A program made the translations under genes and the position numbers. Below the pieces are notes generated by a model. The model was not told where the DNA came from and did no database searches. It was given only the letters and a program-made list of their open reading frames with translations. This document shows positions 6,909-14,199 of a DNA stretch of 15,141 bases, piece by piece. The DNA is from Thermoplasmata archaeon (GTDB lineage: Archaea; Thermoplasmatota; E2; DHVEG-1): contig DAOWHD010000060.1 in NCBI GenBank assembly GCA_030641605.1, positions 1 to 15,141 of the forward strand, written 5' to 3'. Position 1 is the stretch's first letter, and every line of letters begins with the position of its first letter.

Positions 6909-7670
6909 TCACATATTAAGTATTCTTATGTCTAACTCTTCAGCTTTCTTTTCGATGTCAATGCGTTTTTTCGTTCCAACTGTGCGGCCTATTCGCGCAG
7001 CTTGTGTCTTAGGATTAATATTCTCGAGATCATGGACATTATATATGGCAACCTCTTCAAAGCCAGAAGGGTGTAATCCACGTACCTCTCTGGGTCCTCT
7101 AAAACCAACCCTCACTTTACTGGGCCTATATTTTAAGTTAATCCGCATCTTTGATGTTATACCGTCTGGCCTTCTCCAGTTTCTTGGTATTCTTTTGTAT
7201 CTGAACCATTCCTCTCTGAGAAATTTTGGAGTTCTCCCTTTTATCTGTTTTCTTATCGATAGTCTTTCTCTTTGATATTTACTAAGATTCGGTTTTTTCT
7301 TTACCTTGTATTTCTCTTCTTCTTTGGATGGCTCTTCTACGGGTCCAGGTTTCTCGTCTTTTATTTCTTCAGTTGGTTTCCCTTCTTTAGGTTCTTTCTT
7401 CTTCGCTTTTGCTGCTGTAGTTTTCTTTTCAACTGCTTCCTCTGGTTCTGCTTGCTTTTTCTCTGAAGTAGGTTTCGTTTCTCTCTTTAGTTGGTCCTTA
7501 ATATCCTTTGCAAACTTGTCACTAATGCCTTTAACTTTCGTTAAATCTTCAATGGAAGCTTTTTTTAATTTATCTAATGAATCAAAACCGCTGTCATAGA
7601 GGAGTTCAGCTTTTGACTCGCCAACTCCATTAAGTAATGTAAATTCATCAACAACGTCTTTCTTTGCCAT
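6909..7670 (-). CDS. rpl32e: 50S ribosomal protein eL32 with an N-terminal helix-hairpin-helix domain
   Basis: The predicted length is 253 residues, against about 130 for the core alone. Residues about 8-62 form two HhH motifs (NGVGESKAELLYDSGF and KVKGISDKFAKDIKDQL). Residues 64-127 are a Lys/Glu/Pro-rich linker, and residues 128-253 are the L32e core (TPKFLREEWFRYKRIPRNWR, GFRGPREVRGLHPSGFEEV, ending DIRILNM). The start ATG 7670 is one base after the L6 stop and has AAAGGAGA upstream. Starting at 7718 would overlap L6 by 47 bases without a binding site. An N-terminal HhH extension is known in haloarchaeal L32e. What the extra domain binds is unknown; non-specific nucleic-acid contact is the usual HhH role. 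Confidence 0.95.
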   Translation of the reverse strand: MAKKDVVDEFTLLNGVGESKAELLYDSGFDSLDKLKKASIEDLTKVKGISDKFAKDIKDQLKRETKPTSEKKQAEPEEAVEKKTTAAKAKKKEPKEGKPTEEIKDEKPGPVEEPSKEEEKYKVKKKPNLSKYQRERLSIRKQIKGRTPKFLREEWFRYKRIPRNWRRPDGITSKMRINLKYRPSKVRVGFRGPREVRGLHPSGFEEVAIYNVHDLENINPKTQAARIGRTVGTKKRIDIEKKAEELDIRILNM

Positions 7671-7671
7671 T

Positions 7672-8214
7672 TTATTTGTCTCCTTTGCTGGTCCGATAGA
7701 CTCCATCTTGGAACACACGTATATCTCGATTTCTTACTATCGTCGCCCTTTCAATGTTTGCAGTGGTCTGCCCCACCTTTTCTTTATCGATACCTCTAAT
7801 AGTTATATCGTCCCCCTTAGCCTCTACAGTGACGTCATCAAGGATTTTTGCCTTACGAGGTGCTCGTTCACCAAGGAAATTTTGAATGACAAATTCGTTT
7901 CCCTCGACAGACGTCTTTATAGGAAAATGAGAGAACACAGTTTTCATCTTATATTCAAATTCCTCAGTAACTCCTTTAATCATGTTGTTGATATGTGCGA
8001 CAAAGGTGCCCGTCAATGCTTTCTGTTTTTTTCTAGGGTTTTTGCAATGTATTTCAATGACCCCACCTTTAACTTTTATATCTATCTTTGGATGGGAAAA
8101 AATTCTAGATAGGGAACCTTTCTCCCCTTTTACTGTTATTGTACCGTTGTCAAGTACAACTTCTACACCATTGGGAATTGTTATCTCCTTTTTTATATCA
8201 AATATCTTTGCCAT
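7672..8214 (-). CDS. rpl6: 50S ribosomal protein uL6
   Basis: The predicted length is 180 residues, with two L6 domains. The first runs from IPNGVEVVLDNGTITVKGEK to GTFVAHINNMIKGVTEEFEYKM. The second contains NFLGERAPRKAKILDDV and GIDKEKVGQTTANIERATIVRNRDIRVFQDGVY, close to the archaeal consensus. L6 binds 23S rRNA near the sarcin-ricin loop and factor-binding site. A GGTGA-type binding site stands before ATG 8214 (GGGTGACGGACT), in the 19-base gap after S8. It is followed immediately by L32e. Confidence 0.97.
   Translation of the reverse strand: MAKIFDIKKEITIPNGVEVVLDNGTITVKGEKGSLSRIFSHPKIDIKVKGGVIEIHCKNPRKKQKALTGTFVAHINNMIKGVTEEFEYKMKTVFSHFPIKTSVEGNEFVIQNFLGERAPRKAKILDDVTVEAKGDDITIRGIDKEKVGQTTANIERATIVRNRDIRVFQDGVYRTSKGDK
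7679..7686 (-). promoter_or_regulatory. Ribosome binding site deciding the L32e start
   Basis: AAAGGAGA on the minus strand lies about nine bases before ATG 7670. It supports that start over the longer reading that would begin inside L6 at 7718. Confidence 0.6.
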
Positions 8215-8233
8215 AGTCCGTCACCCATTAATC

Positions 8234-8623
8234 CTAATAAACATAAGCCAATACTTTCCCACCGATTCCGTTTTTCTTTGCCTCGTTCTGAGATATAATG
8301 CCCTGCGTTGTTGTTAATATCAATAAACCAAAATCTTGGCCGGGAAGATATCGCGATTCCCACTTATCTAAATCTTCTCTTTTTATAGGATATCTTGGCT
8401 TTATAACGCCACAGTTGTTGATGTTTCCTGTTAGTTTCACCTGAAAAATACCTGCTTTTTCATCCTCTATGTATTCAAATTCGCTGATGTATCCTTTTTC
8501 CTTCAATAGATTTAGAACGCCACCTATTAGTTTTGAAGATGGCTGTATAAGGCACATGCCTTTTCCTTTAATCTCAGCGTTTTTTATGAGAGATAATGCA
8601 TTTGCTAATGGATCATTTAACAT
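8234..8623 (-). CDS. rps8: 30S ribosomal protein uS8
   Basis: The predicted length of 129 residues is normal for archaeal S8. Signatures are NDPLANALSLIKNAEIKGKG, LLKEKGYISEFEYIED, RYPIKREDLDKWESRYLPGQ and the C-terminal FGLLILTTTQGIISQNEAK, which is the rRNA-binding site. It is a primary 16S rRNA binder in the central domain. The start is preceded by AGGAGG at 8635-8640, which overlaps the S14 stop codon, so the two genes are tightly coupled. Confidence 0.97.
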   Translation of the reverse strand: MLNDPLANALSLIKNAEIKGKGMCLIQPSSKLIGGVLNLLKEKGYISEFEYIEDEKAGIFQVKLTGNINNCGVIKPRYPIKREDLDKWESRYLPGQDFGLLILTTTQGIISQNEAKKNGIGGKVLAYVY

Positions 8624-8638
8624 GTTGATTTCAGCCTC

Positions 8639-8794
8639 CTATGAATACTTTTTAAAACCCAACTCTTCTGCTTTTTCACGGAAACACTGTCGGCACATGT
8701 GTAGGCCATATGCTCGTATTAGCCCTCTTTTCCTTCCGCATCTTTCGCATCCTTTGATTCTACCGTAAATCTTCTTTTTCTCTTTTATCTTCAT
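8639..8794 (-). CDS. rps14: 30S ribosomal protein uS14, zinc-binding archaeal type
   Basis: This short gene of 51 residues runs from ATG 8794 to TAG 8639. The protein is basic and carries two CxxC pairs: CERC at residues 16-19 and CRQC at 34-37, forming the zinc finger of archaeal/eukaryotic S14 (also the C+ type in some bacteria). [20 protein letters not shown] and the end GFKKYS are diagnostic. It sits in the small-subunit head. It starts with an ATGA overlap with the L5 stop (8791-8793), and its stop overlaps the S8 binding site. Its place between L5 and S8 is the conserved archaeal order. I translated it by hand because it is very short. Confidence 0.96.
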   Translation of the reverse strand: MKIKEKKKIYGRIKGCERCGRKRGLIRAYGLHMCRQCFREKAEELGFKKYS

Positions 8795-9330
8795 TCCATG
8801 ACCTCCACGTTAAACTTATCAGAAAAAAATGTCATGGTTTCTTCCTTGCTCACTTTGTGCCTGTGCGGTATTTTTCTGCGTTGTATGCGCCGATGTTTTA
8901 TGCGGTATCCTGGTTTTTCCATTGTTACACATACATCCATTCCAAATATCCCAATGTTTGGATCATATTTTTGATCCTTGAATAATGTGTGATCTGGCAT
9001 GCCAAATGATAAATTTCCCTCATTATCAAAGGCATAATCGGCAATTTTGTTCTCTCTCGTTTTTAACGCCTCGACTATGAAATTATCAGCATCTTTTTTA
9101 CGCAAGGTAACCTTACATCCTATTGGCATTCTTTTTCTAAGACCCCATTCTTTGCTGGTTATTTTAGAAAGTGTTTGGACTGGAGCGTGCTCCGTAATGT
9201 TTTTTAATACACTTTCGGCTTTTTTTAGCCTTTCACCTGCTTCGCCTACTCCTATGTTAATTGTGACTTTTTCAATTCTTGGTTTGATGGGGTTTCCCTT
9301 CTCAGAAGAGATTTTATTTCCCTTGGTCAT
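8791..9330 (-). CDS. rpl5: 50S ribosomal protein uL5
   Basis: The predicted length is 179 residues. Recognisable segments are [40 protein letters not shown], the [15 protein letters not shown] rRNA-binding part, and [20 protein letters not shown]. Together with L18 it binds 5S rRNA and forms the central protuberance. The start overlaps the S4e stop by ATGA and the stop overlaps the S14 start by ATGA. Length and sequence are ordinary for archaea. Confidence 0.97.
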   Translation of the reverse strand: MTKGNKISSEKGNPIKPRIEKVTINIGVGEAGERLKKAESVLKNITEHAPVQTLSKITSKEWGLRKRMPIGCKVTLRKKDADNFIVEALKTRENKIADYAFDNEGNLSFGMPDHTLFKDQKYDPNIGIFGMDVCVTMEKPGYRIKHRRIQRRKIPHRHKVSKEETMTFFSDKFNVEVME

Positions 9331-10043
9331 TGTATCATCACCCCTGGTAATGAAATCACGGGTTTAGTTTTCCCAATGGGAAATACATATTCTTGATGAG
9401 TCGAAAATTCATTTGTTCCTTTCATTTTTGCAATATTGGATTTAGATGATGGAATAATTTCTAGCTCTTGAATATCGGCCATCTGACCGATGTGGTTCCC
9501 TCCAATAATCATTGATATGCTTCCTTTAGCTAGTGGATATACATCACTGATTTTTTTATCTTTAAGGGATAGTTTCAAAACATCTCCTGTTTTATATTCG
9601 TCTTTCTTTACAAGCTTGTTTTTACCGTCATGCAGATTAAGTTGTGTCTGTTTTCCTTTTACAATTGTTTTTCCTTCTATGCGGCATAGTTTCCACTCGG
9701 TTTCCTCTGGGGAAATCGGAACAAATGTTAGCTTACCTGTTTGGTCAAACAAAATTCTGTATTGTTTCTTCAACTTTGGAATAGATATTACATCCATGAA
9801 TCCACAAGAAAATTTGTAGTCTTTTCTCTTAACCATGTCAACCAAAATATCTCCATTGGCAATGACTCTCTTTGCCTCTCTTAGAGTATCACATAGGTTA
9901 AGATAATCCCTAGCTACTAAGCCCAGGGGTATTGCACTCTGTATAGGGTGCGGGCCCGGCGATGGCTTCACTGTCCATTTCCTTTCCTTTCTATGCAATC
10001 TCAGCGATTTCGGTGCGTTTAATCTTTTTAGATGTTTGCTCAT
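9327..10043 (-). CDS. rps4e: 30S ribosomal protein eS4
   Basis: The predicted length is 238 residues, usual for archaea. The order is an N-terminal basic part (KHLKRLNAPKSLRLHRKERK) with PSPGPHPIQSAIPLGLVARD, an S4 RNA-binding domain near 43-105 (LREAKRVIANGDILVDMVKR), a central beta region (TKLNLHDG-like QLNLHDGKN), and a C-terminal KOW-like segment with SMIIGGNHIGQMADIQELE. The family is shared with eukaryotes and absent from bacteria. It follows L24 with a 4-base overlap and overlaps L5 likewise. Confidence 0.97.
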   Translation of the reverse strand: MSKHLKRLNAPKSLRLHRKERKWTVKPSPGPHPIQSAIPLGLVARDYLNLCDTLREAKRVIANGDILVDMVKRKDYKFSCGFMDVISIPKLKKQYRILFDQTGKLTFVPISPEETEWKLCRIEGKTIVKGKQTQLNLHDGKNKLVKKDEYKTGDVLKLSLKDKKISDVYPLAKGSISMIIGGNHIGQMADIQELEIIPSSKSNIAKMKGTNEFSTHQEYVFPIGKTKPVISLPGVMIQ

Positions 10044-10846
10044 TTATCTTTCTCCTCCTTCCTTTTTACGGTTTTCGCAGGAGTTTTTTTCACGTTTTTC
10101 TTTTTTGCAGTTGTTTTTTTATCTTCGGTTCCCTTCGGCTTGGATTTTTCAGCTGGTTTTTCTTTAGTTTTCTCTGTTTCGAGTTTTTCCTCCTTCTTTG
10201 CTTTGTCAGAAGATTTTTCCTCGGTTTTTCCTTCTTCTATCTTCTTTGATTTCGTTTCCGTCTCGCCCTTCCTTTCACCTGTTTTTTGTTCCAATTCAGT
10301 TTTTGGCTTTTCCGTTTCCTCTTCGACTTCTTCAATTTTTTCAGCTGGTTTTTCCGTTTCTTCGGTTGGAGCTTTTTCCTTCGCCTTTTCCACTTCCTCC
10401 ACTTTTTCTTGTTCTTCCTCTGCTTCGCTGATTTGCTCCTCGGCTTCCCTTTCTATGTCCTTTTTCACATCTTCAGAGAGGTCTCTTTCTAGCTTTTCCC
10501 TTCGCCATCTATCTGTTAAATTTAATTTTGTAATGAGTAAGTTGCTTGCATGAATTGGTTTCGCAATCTTTTTACCATCTGCTTTAGTCATTACCAAACC
10601 TTCAACTTCTACCTGTCTCCTTCTCACGTTGACATGTGAAACCTTGCCTTCATGACCTTTGAAGCTACCCCTCATCGCTCTAACTGTATCTCCTTTGACC
10701 ACTGGTACCCGTCTAAGATCATATTTCAACAGTAGATTTTCTTCTAAGTGGGAAGACATCCACTTCCTCCGTTTGTGAAGAGGAGCATTGAAATATGCCT
10801 TTCTCTGTTTTCTAGATTTTATTGATTTCATTTTTAATCCACTCAT
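10040..10846 (-). CDS. rpl24: 50S ribosomal protein uL24 with a long Lys/Glu-rich C-terminal tail
   Basis: The predicted length is 268 residues, about twice the archaeal norm. Residues 1-120 are a full L24: [40 protein letters not shown], the KOW motif [19 protein letters not shown] near 51-69, and [20 protein letters not shown]. Residues about 121-268 are almost entirely Lys, Glu, Thr, Pro and Ala. The first part is acidic and helical ([20 protein letters not shown]), and the end becomes basic and eukaryotic-histone-like ([17 protein letters not shown]). L24 starts 50S assembly and sits near the exit tunnel. The tail is probably disordered and solvent exposed. The frame is continuous to the S4e overlap, so it is not a frameshift. 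The ATGA overlap with L14 fixes the start. Confidence 0.95.
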   Translation of the reverse strand: MSGLKMKSIKSRKQRKAYFNAPLHKRRKWMSSHLEENLLLKYDLRRVPVVKGDTVRAMRGSFKGHEGKVSHVNVRRRQVEVEGLVMTKADGKKIAKPIHASNLLITKLNLTDRWRREKLERDLSEDVKKDIEREAEEQISEAEEEQEKVEEVEKAKEKAPTEETEKPAEKIEEVEEETEKPKTELEQKTGERKGETETKSKKIEEGKTEEKSSDKAKKEEKLETEKTKEKPAEKSKPKGTEDKKTTAKKKNVKKTPAKTVKRKEEKDK

Positions 10847-11241
10847 ACTATTATTGATGCAGCTGCAGCTATTCTTGGCCAGCGTTCTGCTGCCTCCAAT
10901 GCAACAGGTCCCTTTATCATAGATCCCTTTGTTTCTCCAGTTTCTGTTACTATCACTGCTGCGTTATCTTCAAACTGAACCATAGTCCCATCCGATCTTC
11001 TAAATGGTCGTCTTTGCCGCACTATCACAGCTCTCAAGAGTTGTCGTCTCATATCTGCTGCGCCTTTCTTGACACTAATTATTACCATGTCGCCTACTCC
11101 TGCTTTTGGATAACGTCGATGCGTTCCCTTCAGTTTTGGAGTAGCGACTATTTCCACTATTTTTGCACCTGTGTTGTCAATGCAATCAAGTCGAGCTCCA
11201 GCGGGTAATCCTCTCATCACTCTACCAGCAATACCTTTCAT
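10843..11241 (-). CDS. rpl14: 50S ribosomal protein uL14
   Basis: The predicted length is 132 residues. Typical segments are [60 protein letters not shown] and [19 protein letters not shown], ending [15 protein letters not shown]14 lies at the subunit interface beside the translation-factor site and helps form an intersubunit bridge. It follows S17 by 13 bases and overlaps L24 by ATGA. Nothing unusual is seen. Confidence 0.98.
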   Translation of the reverse strand: MKGIAGRVMRGLPAGARLDCIDNTGAKIVEIVATPKLKGTHRRYPKAGVGDMVIISVKKGAADMRRQLLRAVIVRQRRPFRRSDGTMVQFEDNAAVIVTETGETKGSMIKGPVALEAAERWPRIAAAASIIV

Positions 11242-11254
11242 ATGTTATTCTCCT

Positions 11255-11590
11255 TCACAATTTTTCTATAGTTACAAACGATATTGTTTTACTAAGAGGT
11301 CTGCATTCTGCTATTTTTACCTTATCTCCAATCTTTGCTTCTATACAAGGGGGGCAATGTGCAGCATACGATGACGTTCTTTTTTCATATCTTTCATACT
11401 TTGGAACAAGATGTGTATACTCTCTTTTTACAAGGATGGAGTTTTGCATTTTAATGGATGATACTATTCCTGTTATCACTTGCCCTCTAACAGGCAAACT
11501 ACCGTGAAATGGGCAATTGTTATCGTTACAGCTTTTTGTAGGGGGCTTTACATTTAACCCTATGTTTCTTGCTTCATTTTTTTCTACCAT
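11255..11590 (-). CDS. rps17: 30S ribosomal protein uS17
   Basis: The predicted length is 111 residues. The archaeal N-terminal part contains [20 protein letters not shown], the typical archaeal/eukaryotic extension. The OB-fold follows: [60 protein letters not shown] and [16 protein letters not shown]. It is a primary binder of 16S rRNA. ATG 11590 is seven bases after the Rpp29 stop, continuing the tight spacing of the run. Confidence 0.97.
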   Translation of the reverse strand: MVEKNEARNIGLNVKPPTKSCNDNNCPFHGSLPVRGQVITGIVSSIKMQNSILVKREYTHLVPKYERYEKRTSSYAAHCPPCIEAKIGDKVKIAECRPLSKTISFVTIEKL

Positions 11591-11597
11591 TGGCTTT

Positions 11598-11861
11598 TTA
11601 CCTCGCTTTCTTTATCCTGTCTTCAGGTTTGTATACAATTTTTGAACCGTTTAATCGTATTTTCATTCCATTTTGTTCAAATTCAAATTTTGCAATGTTC
11701 TTTGCGATTCTTTTACTTTTATTGTTTAGTCTAATTAGGAAGGTATTTTTTGTTTCGTCTATTATTATCCCTGTCTTATTTATCCAGTTGGGATCCTTAC
11801 ATTGATTGACTGTTACGGGCAGCCCGATTAACTCTTCCTTTGCTAATGTTCTTTCGCTCAT
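11598..11861 (-). CDS. rnp1: RNase P protein component 1 (Rpp29/Pop4 homologue)
   Basis: The predicted length of 87 residues matches the short archaeal Rpp29. The sequence shows the Sm-like beta-barrel pattern: [47 protein letters not shown] and [19 protein letters not shown]. It pairs with Rpp21 on the specificity domain of archaeal RNase P, which matures tRNA 5' ends. Its place between aIF1 and S17 is the conserved archaeal arrangement. It follows aIF1 by a 57-base gap, the longest gap in the run, and has no strong binding site. A 5-base-pair hairpin lies just before the start. Confidence 0.95.
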   Translation of the reverse strand: MSERTLAKEELIGLPVTVNQCKDPNWINKTGIIIDETKNTFLIRLNNKSKRIAKNIAKFEFEQNGMKIRLNGSKIVYKPEDRIKKAR

Positions 11862-11867
11862 GATTTC

Positions 11868-11880
11868 ATCTCTTGGAGAT
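11868..11880 (-). promoter_or_regulatory. Short inverted repeat in the leader of the Rpp29 gene
   Basis: The minus strand reads ATCTC, CAA, GAGAT: perfect 5-base arms and a 3-base loop, ending seven bases before ATG 11861. It would hold the only GAGAT-like binding-site candidate. It is short and may be chance. Confidence 0.2.
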
Positions 11881-11918
11881 TTCTGGTTGTATCAATTTGG
11901 CCGGAATCTTTCATCCCT

Positions 11919-12218
11919 TTATGATACTTCAACCATGAAACCCATTTCTTCCAAGGTTTCTTTTACTTTTGTTCTATGATCTCCTTGAAGCTCTATCTTG
12001 CCGTCCTTTATTGTGCCACCGCTGGCACATTTTTTCTTAAGTTTTGTTATTAGTGAATCTATGTCTAAATCGCTGGAGTTAATGCCATCGACGATGGTCA
12101 TCATTTTTCCATATCGTCTTTTGTCAACCGTTATATCAATTCTCTGTTGTTCTCGTGCTATATCTTCGCAAACGCAAAGCTCTTTAGGAAGGCCACATTT
12201 TGGACATATGTCACTCAT
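11919..12218 (-). CDS. Translation initiation factor aIF1 (SUI1 family)
   Basis: The predicted length is 99 residues. The N-terminus carries a zinc-type cluster [13 protein letters not shown] (residues 5-17), common in archaeal aIF1. The SUI1 fold follows: [60 protein letters not shown] and EMGFMVEVS. Together with IF2 and IF1A it monitors start-codon selection on the small subunit. ATG 12218 directly follows the L29 stop (TAAATG) with GGAGAG upstream. Its position between L29 and Rpp29 is standard for archaea. Confidence 0.96.
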   Translation of the reverse strand: MSDICPKCGLPKELCVCEDIAREQQRIDITVDKRRYGKMMTIVDGINSSDLDIDSLITKLKKKCASGGTIKDGKIELQGDHRTKVKETLEEMGFMVEVS

Positions 12219-12419
12219 TTATCGCTCTCCTTCCTCATGCATGATGGTAAGCATCCTTGCAACGGATGTCCGCAACTGCCTGATTTTACCCGGAGATGGA
12301 GGTGATCCGCCCATTGCAGCAACTCCTTTTTCATGCATAAGTTCTCTTTTTAATTCTTCGAGTTTTTCACGTCTTTCTTCAGAAGTGAATTTTCTAATCT
12401 CTTTAGCTTTAAGACCCAT
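12219..12419 (-). CDS. rpl29: 50S ribosomal protein uL29
   Basis: The protein has 66 residues and is mostly helical. It contains LKAKEIRKFTSEERREKLEE and LKRELMHEKGVAAMGGSPPS, with the end KIRQLRTSVARMLTIMHEEG, which is the archaeal L29 pattern with a conserved GG-PP loop. It lies beside the exit tunnel with L23, where nascent-chain factors dock. It abuts S3 (TAAATG) and aIF1 with no spacing. Confidence 0.97.
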   Translation of the reverse strand: MGLKAKEIRKFTSEERREKLEELKRELMHEKGVAAMGGSPPSPGKIRQLRTSVARMLTIMHEEGER

Positions 12420-13283
12420 TTATGCTACCTCTTCAAGCAACTTTCCTAATTCCTTTATAATATTCTCGGCTGTTTTGCTACCAATACCATCTATTGATGA
12501 AAGCTCTTTGGCATCCATTTCGTCTAGTTCCTCTAATGATGTAATACCGGCTTTTTTGAATTTTTTGACGATAGATGGGCCGATACCCGGTATGTCTGTA
12601 AGTTTTTTGATGCCAGTCTTTGTTTTTTCCTTTTTTATCTCTGATTTCTTCATCTCTACGGTTTCATCTTTTGCTTCTTCCACTTTAGGTAGTATTAGTG
12701 CAACCTCTTCAGGTAATTTAGCATCAGGCTTCATGATTCCAACTTTAACGCCCAATACTCCTGCCTTAAGTTTCGATACGGCAAATCCCCTATCCATAAC
12801 TTCCTTCGCAATTTCACCACAGTATTTGATATGCCCCTCTGTAAATTTTTCAGTTCTGTGTCTCGAGCCGGTGAGTTTTCCTGCTATTACTATCTGGCAG
12901 CCTTTTGCACCTGCACTCATAATCCTTCTAACCGTCGAATGTCCTGCACGTCTAAAATGCCATCCTCTTTCAAGTGCCTCGGCAAGCTTTTCTGCCATTA
13001 TCTGTGCATTCAATGGAGCCTGGCGTCCTGCTTCTTGAATTTCTATCTGGGGGTTGTCCACGTTAAATTTGTCTTTGATTTGTCTGGTTATTTCCTTTAT
13101 TTTACTCCCGCCTTTACCTATGACCATGCCCGGTCGCTCCACTGTTATGTTTATCCTCGTTCCCATTGGGGTCCTCTGAATATTCATTCCACCGAATCCG
13201 GCACCTTCTATCTGTTTGATTAAGAATTCCTTGATAAGTATTCTGTTTGTACTTTCCCTTGTGAATTTACGTTCGCCTGCCAT
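12420..13283 (-). CDS. rps3: 30S ribosomal protein uS3 with a C-terminal helix-hairpin-helix domain
   Basis: The protein has 287 residues. Residues 1-195 are archaeal S3: a KH type-2 domain with VIGKGGSKIKEI at 54-65, GWHFRRAGHSTVRRIMSAGA near 108-126, and the C-terminal S3 domain with GVLGVKVGIMKPDAKLP. A charged linker (200-226) leads to residues 228-284, a double HhH: DIPGIGPSIVKKFKKAGITS and SIDGIGSKTAENIIKELGK. S3 lines the mRNA entry path and has helicase-related duties. The addition closely resembles the HhH on L32e from the same operon. ATG 13283 overlaps the L22 stop by one base. The frame is continuous, so the domain is a real fusion. Confidence 0.96.
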   Translation of the reverse strand: MAGERKFTRESTNRILIKEFLIKQIEGAGFGGMNIQRTPMGTRINITVERPGMVIGKGGSKIKEITRQIKDKFNVDNPQIEIQEAGRQAPLNAQIMAEKLAEALERGWHFRRAGHSTVRRIMSAGAKGCQIVIAGKLTGSRHRTEKFTEGHIKYCGEIAKEVMDRGFAVSKLKAGVLGVKVGIMKPDAKLPEEVALILPKVEEAKDETVEMKKSEIKKEKTKTGIKKLTDIPGIGPSIVKKFKKAGITSLEELDEMDAKELSSIDGIGSKTAENIIKELGKLLEEVA

Positions 13284-13729
13284 TACTCTACCTCTTCAAG
13301 GATTATTTCAATATCGGTCGTTTTTTTATTCTTGTCAGTAGCTCGTCCTTGCGCTCTGGGCATGGTACCTTTGATGATTCTGCCTCTGTATGTTGATATG
13401 TGGGCTATTTTCATGTTTTCCACGTCGAATCCTTTATACTCTGCGTTGTTTCCTGCATTCTCTAAGGTTTTCAACATGTACCTAGCTGCCTTTTGCGGAT
13501 AGCTTCCGGGCCCTATTCCCTTTTGATGTGCCAATTTTTGTTTATGGAATGTTGCTGGAAGAGGCCGTTTCATTTCTATTATTTCTTTAAGGAATTTCTT
13601 TGCATTTTCAGTTTTCATTCCTTTTATAGCATAAGCTAGATTCATGGAATCTTTTGGAGAGCAGTGTAGCTCATATCCATATGCTTTTGCGGTTTTATCT
13701 GGATCTACATCAGTTGAATATCTTTGCAT
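13283..13729 (-). CDS. rpl22: 50S ribosomal protein uL22
   Basis: The predicted length is 148 residues. Recognisable archaeal features are YSTDVDPDKTAKAYGYELHC, SPKDSMNLAYAIKGMKTENA, the GIGPGSYPQKAARYMLKTLE stretch and the tunnel-loop region RGRIIKGTMPRAQGRATDKN. L22 extends a hairpin into the polypeptide exit tunnel. It follows S19 after six bases and overlaps S3 by one. Confidence 0.97.
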   Translation of the reverse strand: MQRYSTDVDPDKTAKAYGYELHCSPKDSMNLAYAIKGMKTENAKKFLKEIIEMKRPLPATFHKQKLAHQKGIGPGSYPQKAARYMLKTLENAGNNAEYKGFDVENMKIAHISTYRGRIIKGTMPRAQGRATDKNKKTTDIEIILEEVE

Positions 13730-13735
13730 TTTTCA

Positions 13736-14194
13736 TCACTTCAAAGGCATAAATTTAGAAGATCTAGTAGCACCTACTCCTGGACCAGTATGTTTTACTT
13801 TCTTACGTGTTAATGCAAATTCGCCGAGATAATGCCCTACCATATCGGGTTGTATATTTATTCGCTGAAATTCATTACCGTTATATACGTCTACTATGTG
13901 GTTTACAAAGCTGGGCAGTATTACCATATCTCTGAGATGCGTCCTTATGGTATCTCCTTTTTCTCCTTTTTCAATATCATGAAGCAATTTGTCTTGCCTC
14001 TTGGTTAAACCTCTCCTTAATGACCTACGTATTCTTGAGGGAAGTAATGGCAATAATTCCTCAATCGAAAGTTTTTGCAATTCTTCAATAGATAAGCCAC
14101 GGTACATAAATTCCTTTTTACGTACCTCTATTTTTTTCCTTCTGAGTTTCTTTCTGCTCCTTGCTGAACTTTTAAAACTGGTTTTCTTTGCCAT
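13736..14194 (-). CDS. rps19: 30S ribosomal protein uS19
   Basis: The protein has 152 residues, longer than bacterial S19 because of the archaeal N-terminal part (FMYRGLSIEELQKLSIEELL, LLPSRIRRSLRRGLTKRQDK). The core has TIRTHLRDMVILPSFVNHIV-like sequence, VYNGNEFQRINIQPDMVGHY, LGEFALTRKKVKHTGPGVGA and ends KFMPLK. It binds 16S rRNA in the head near S13. It begins five bases after the L2 stop. Confidence 0.97.
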   Translation of the reverse strand: MAKKTSFKSSARSRKKLRRKKIEVRKKEFMYRGLSIEELQKLSIEELLPLLPSRIRRSLRRGLTKRQDKLLHDIEKGEKGDTIRTHLRDMVILPSFVNHIVDVYNGNEFQRINIQPDMVGHYLGEFALTRKKVKHTGPGVGATRSSKFMPLK

Positions 14195-14199
14195 GTTAT

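Noticed and set aside
7671..7718. Upstream extension of L32e starting at 7718
   Set aside because: It would overlap L6 by 47 bases, lacks a binding site, and a well-placed AAAGGAGA supports ATG 7670.
10032..10553. A 173-codon plus-strand frame rich in Ser and Phe opposite L24
   Set aside because: Its composition is what the reverse of Lys/Glu codons gives, so it mirrors the low-complexity L24 tail.
11998..13038. A 346-codon plus-strand open frame opposite S3, L29 and aIF1
   Set aside because: It is serine-rich and has no recognisable family, while the minus strand holds three strongly conserved genes with good spacing. It is a shadow of their codon use.
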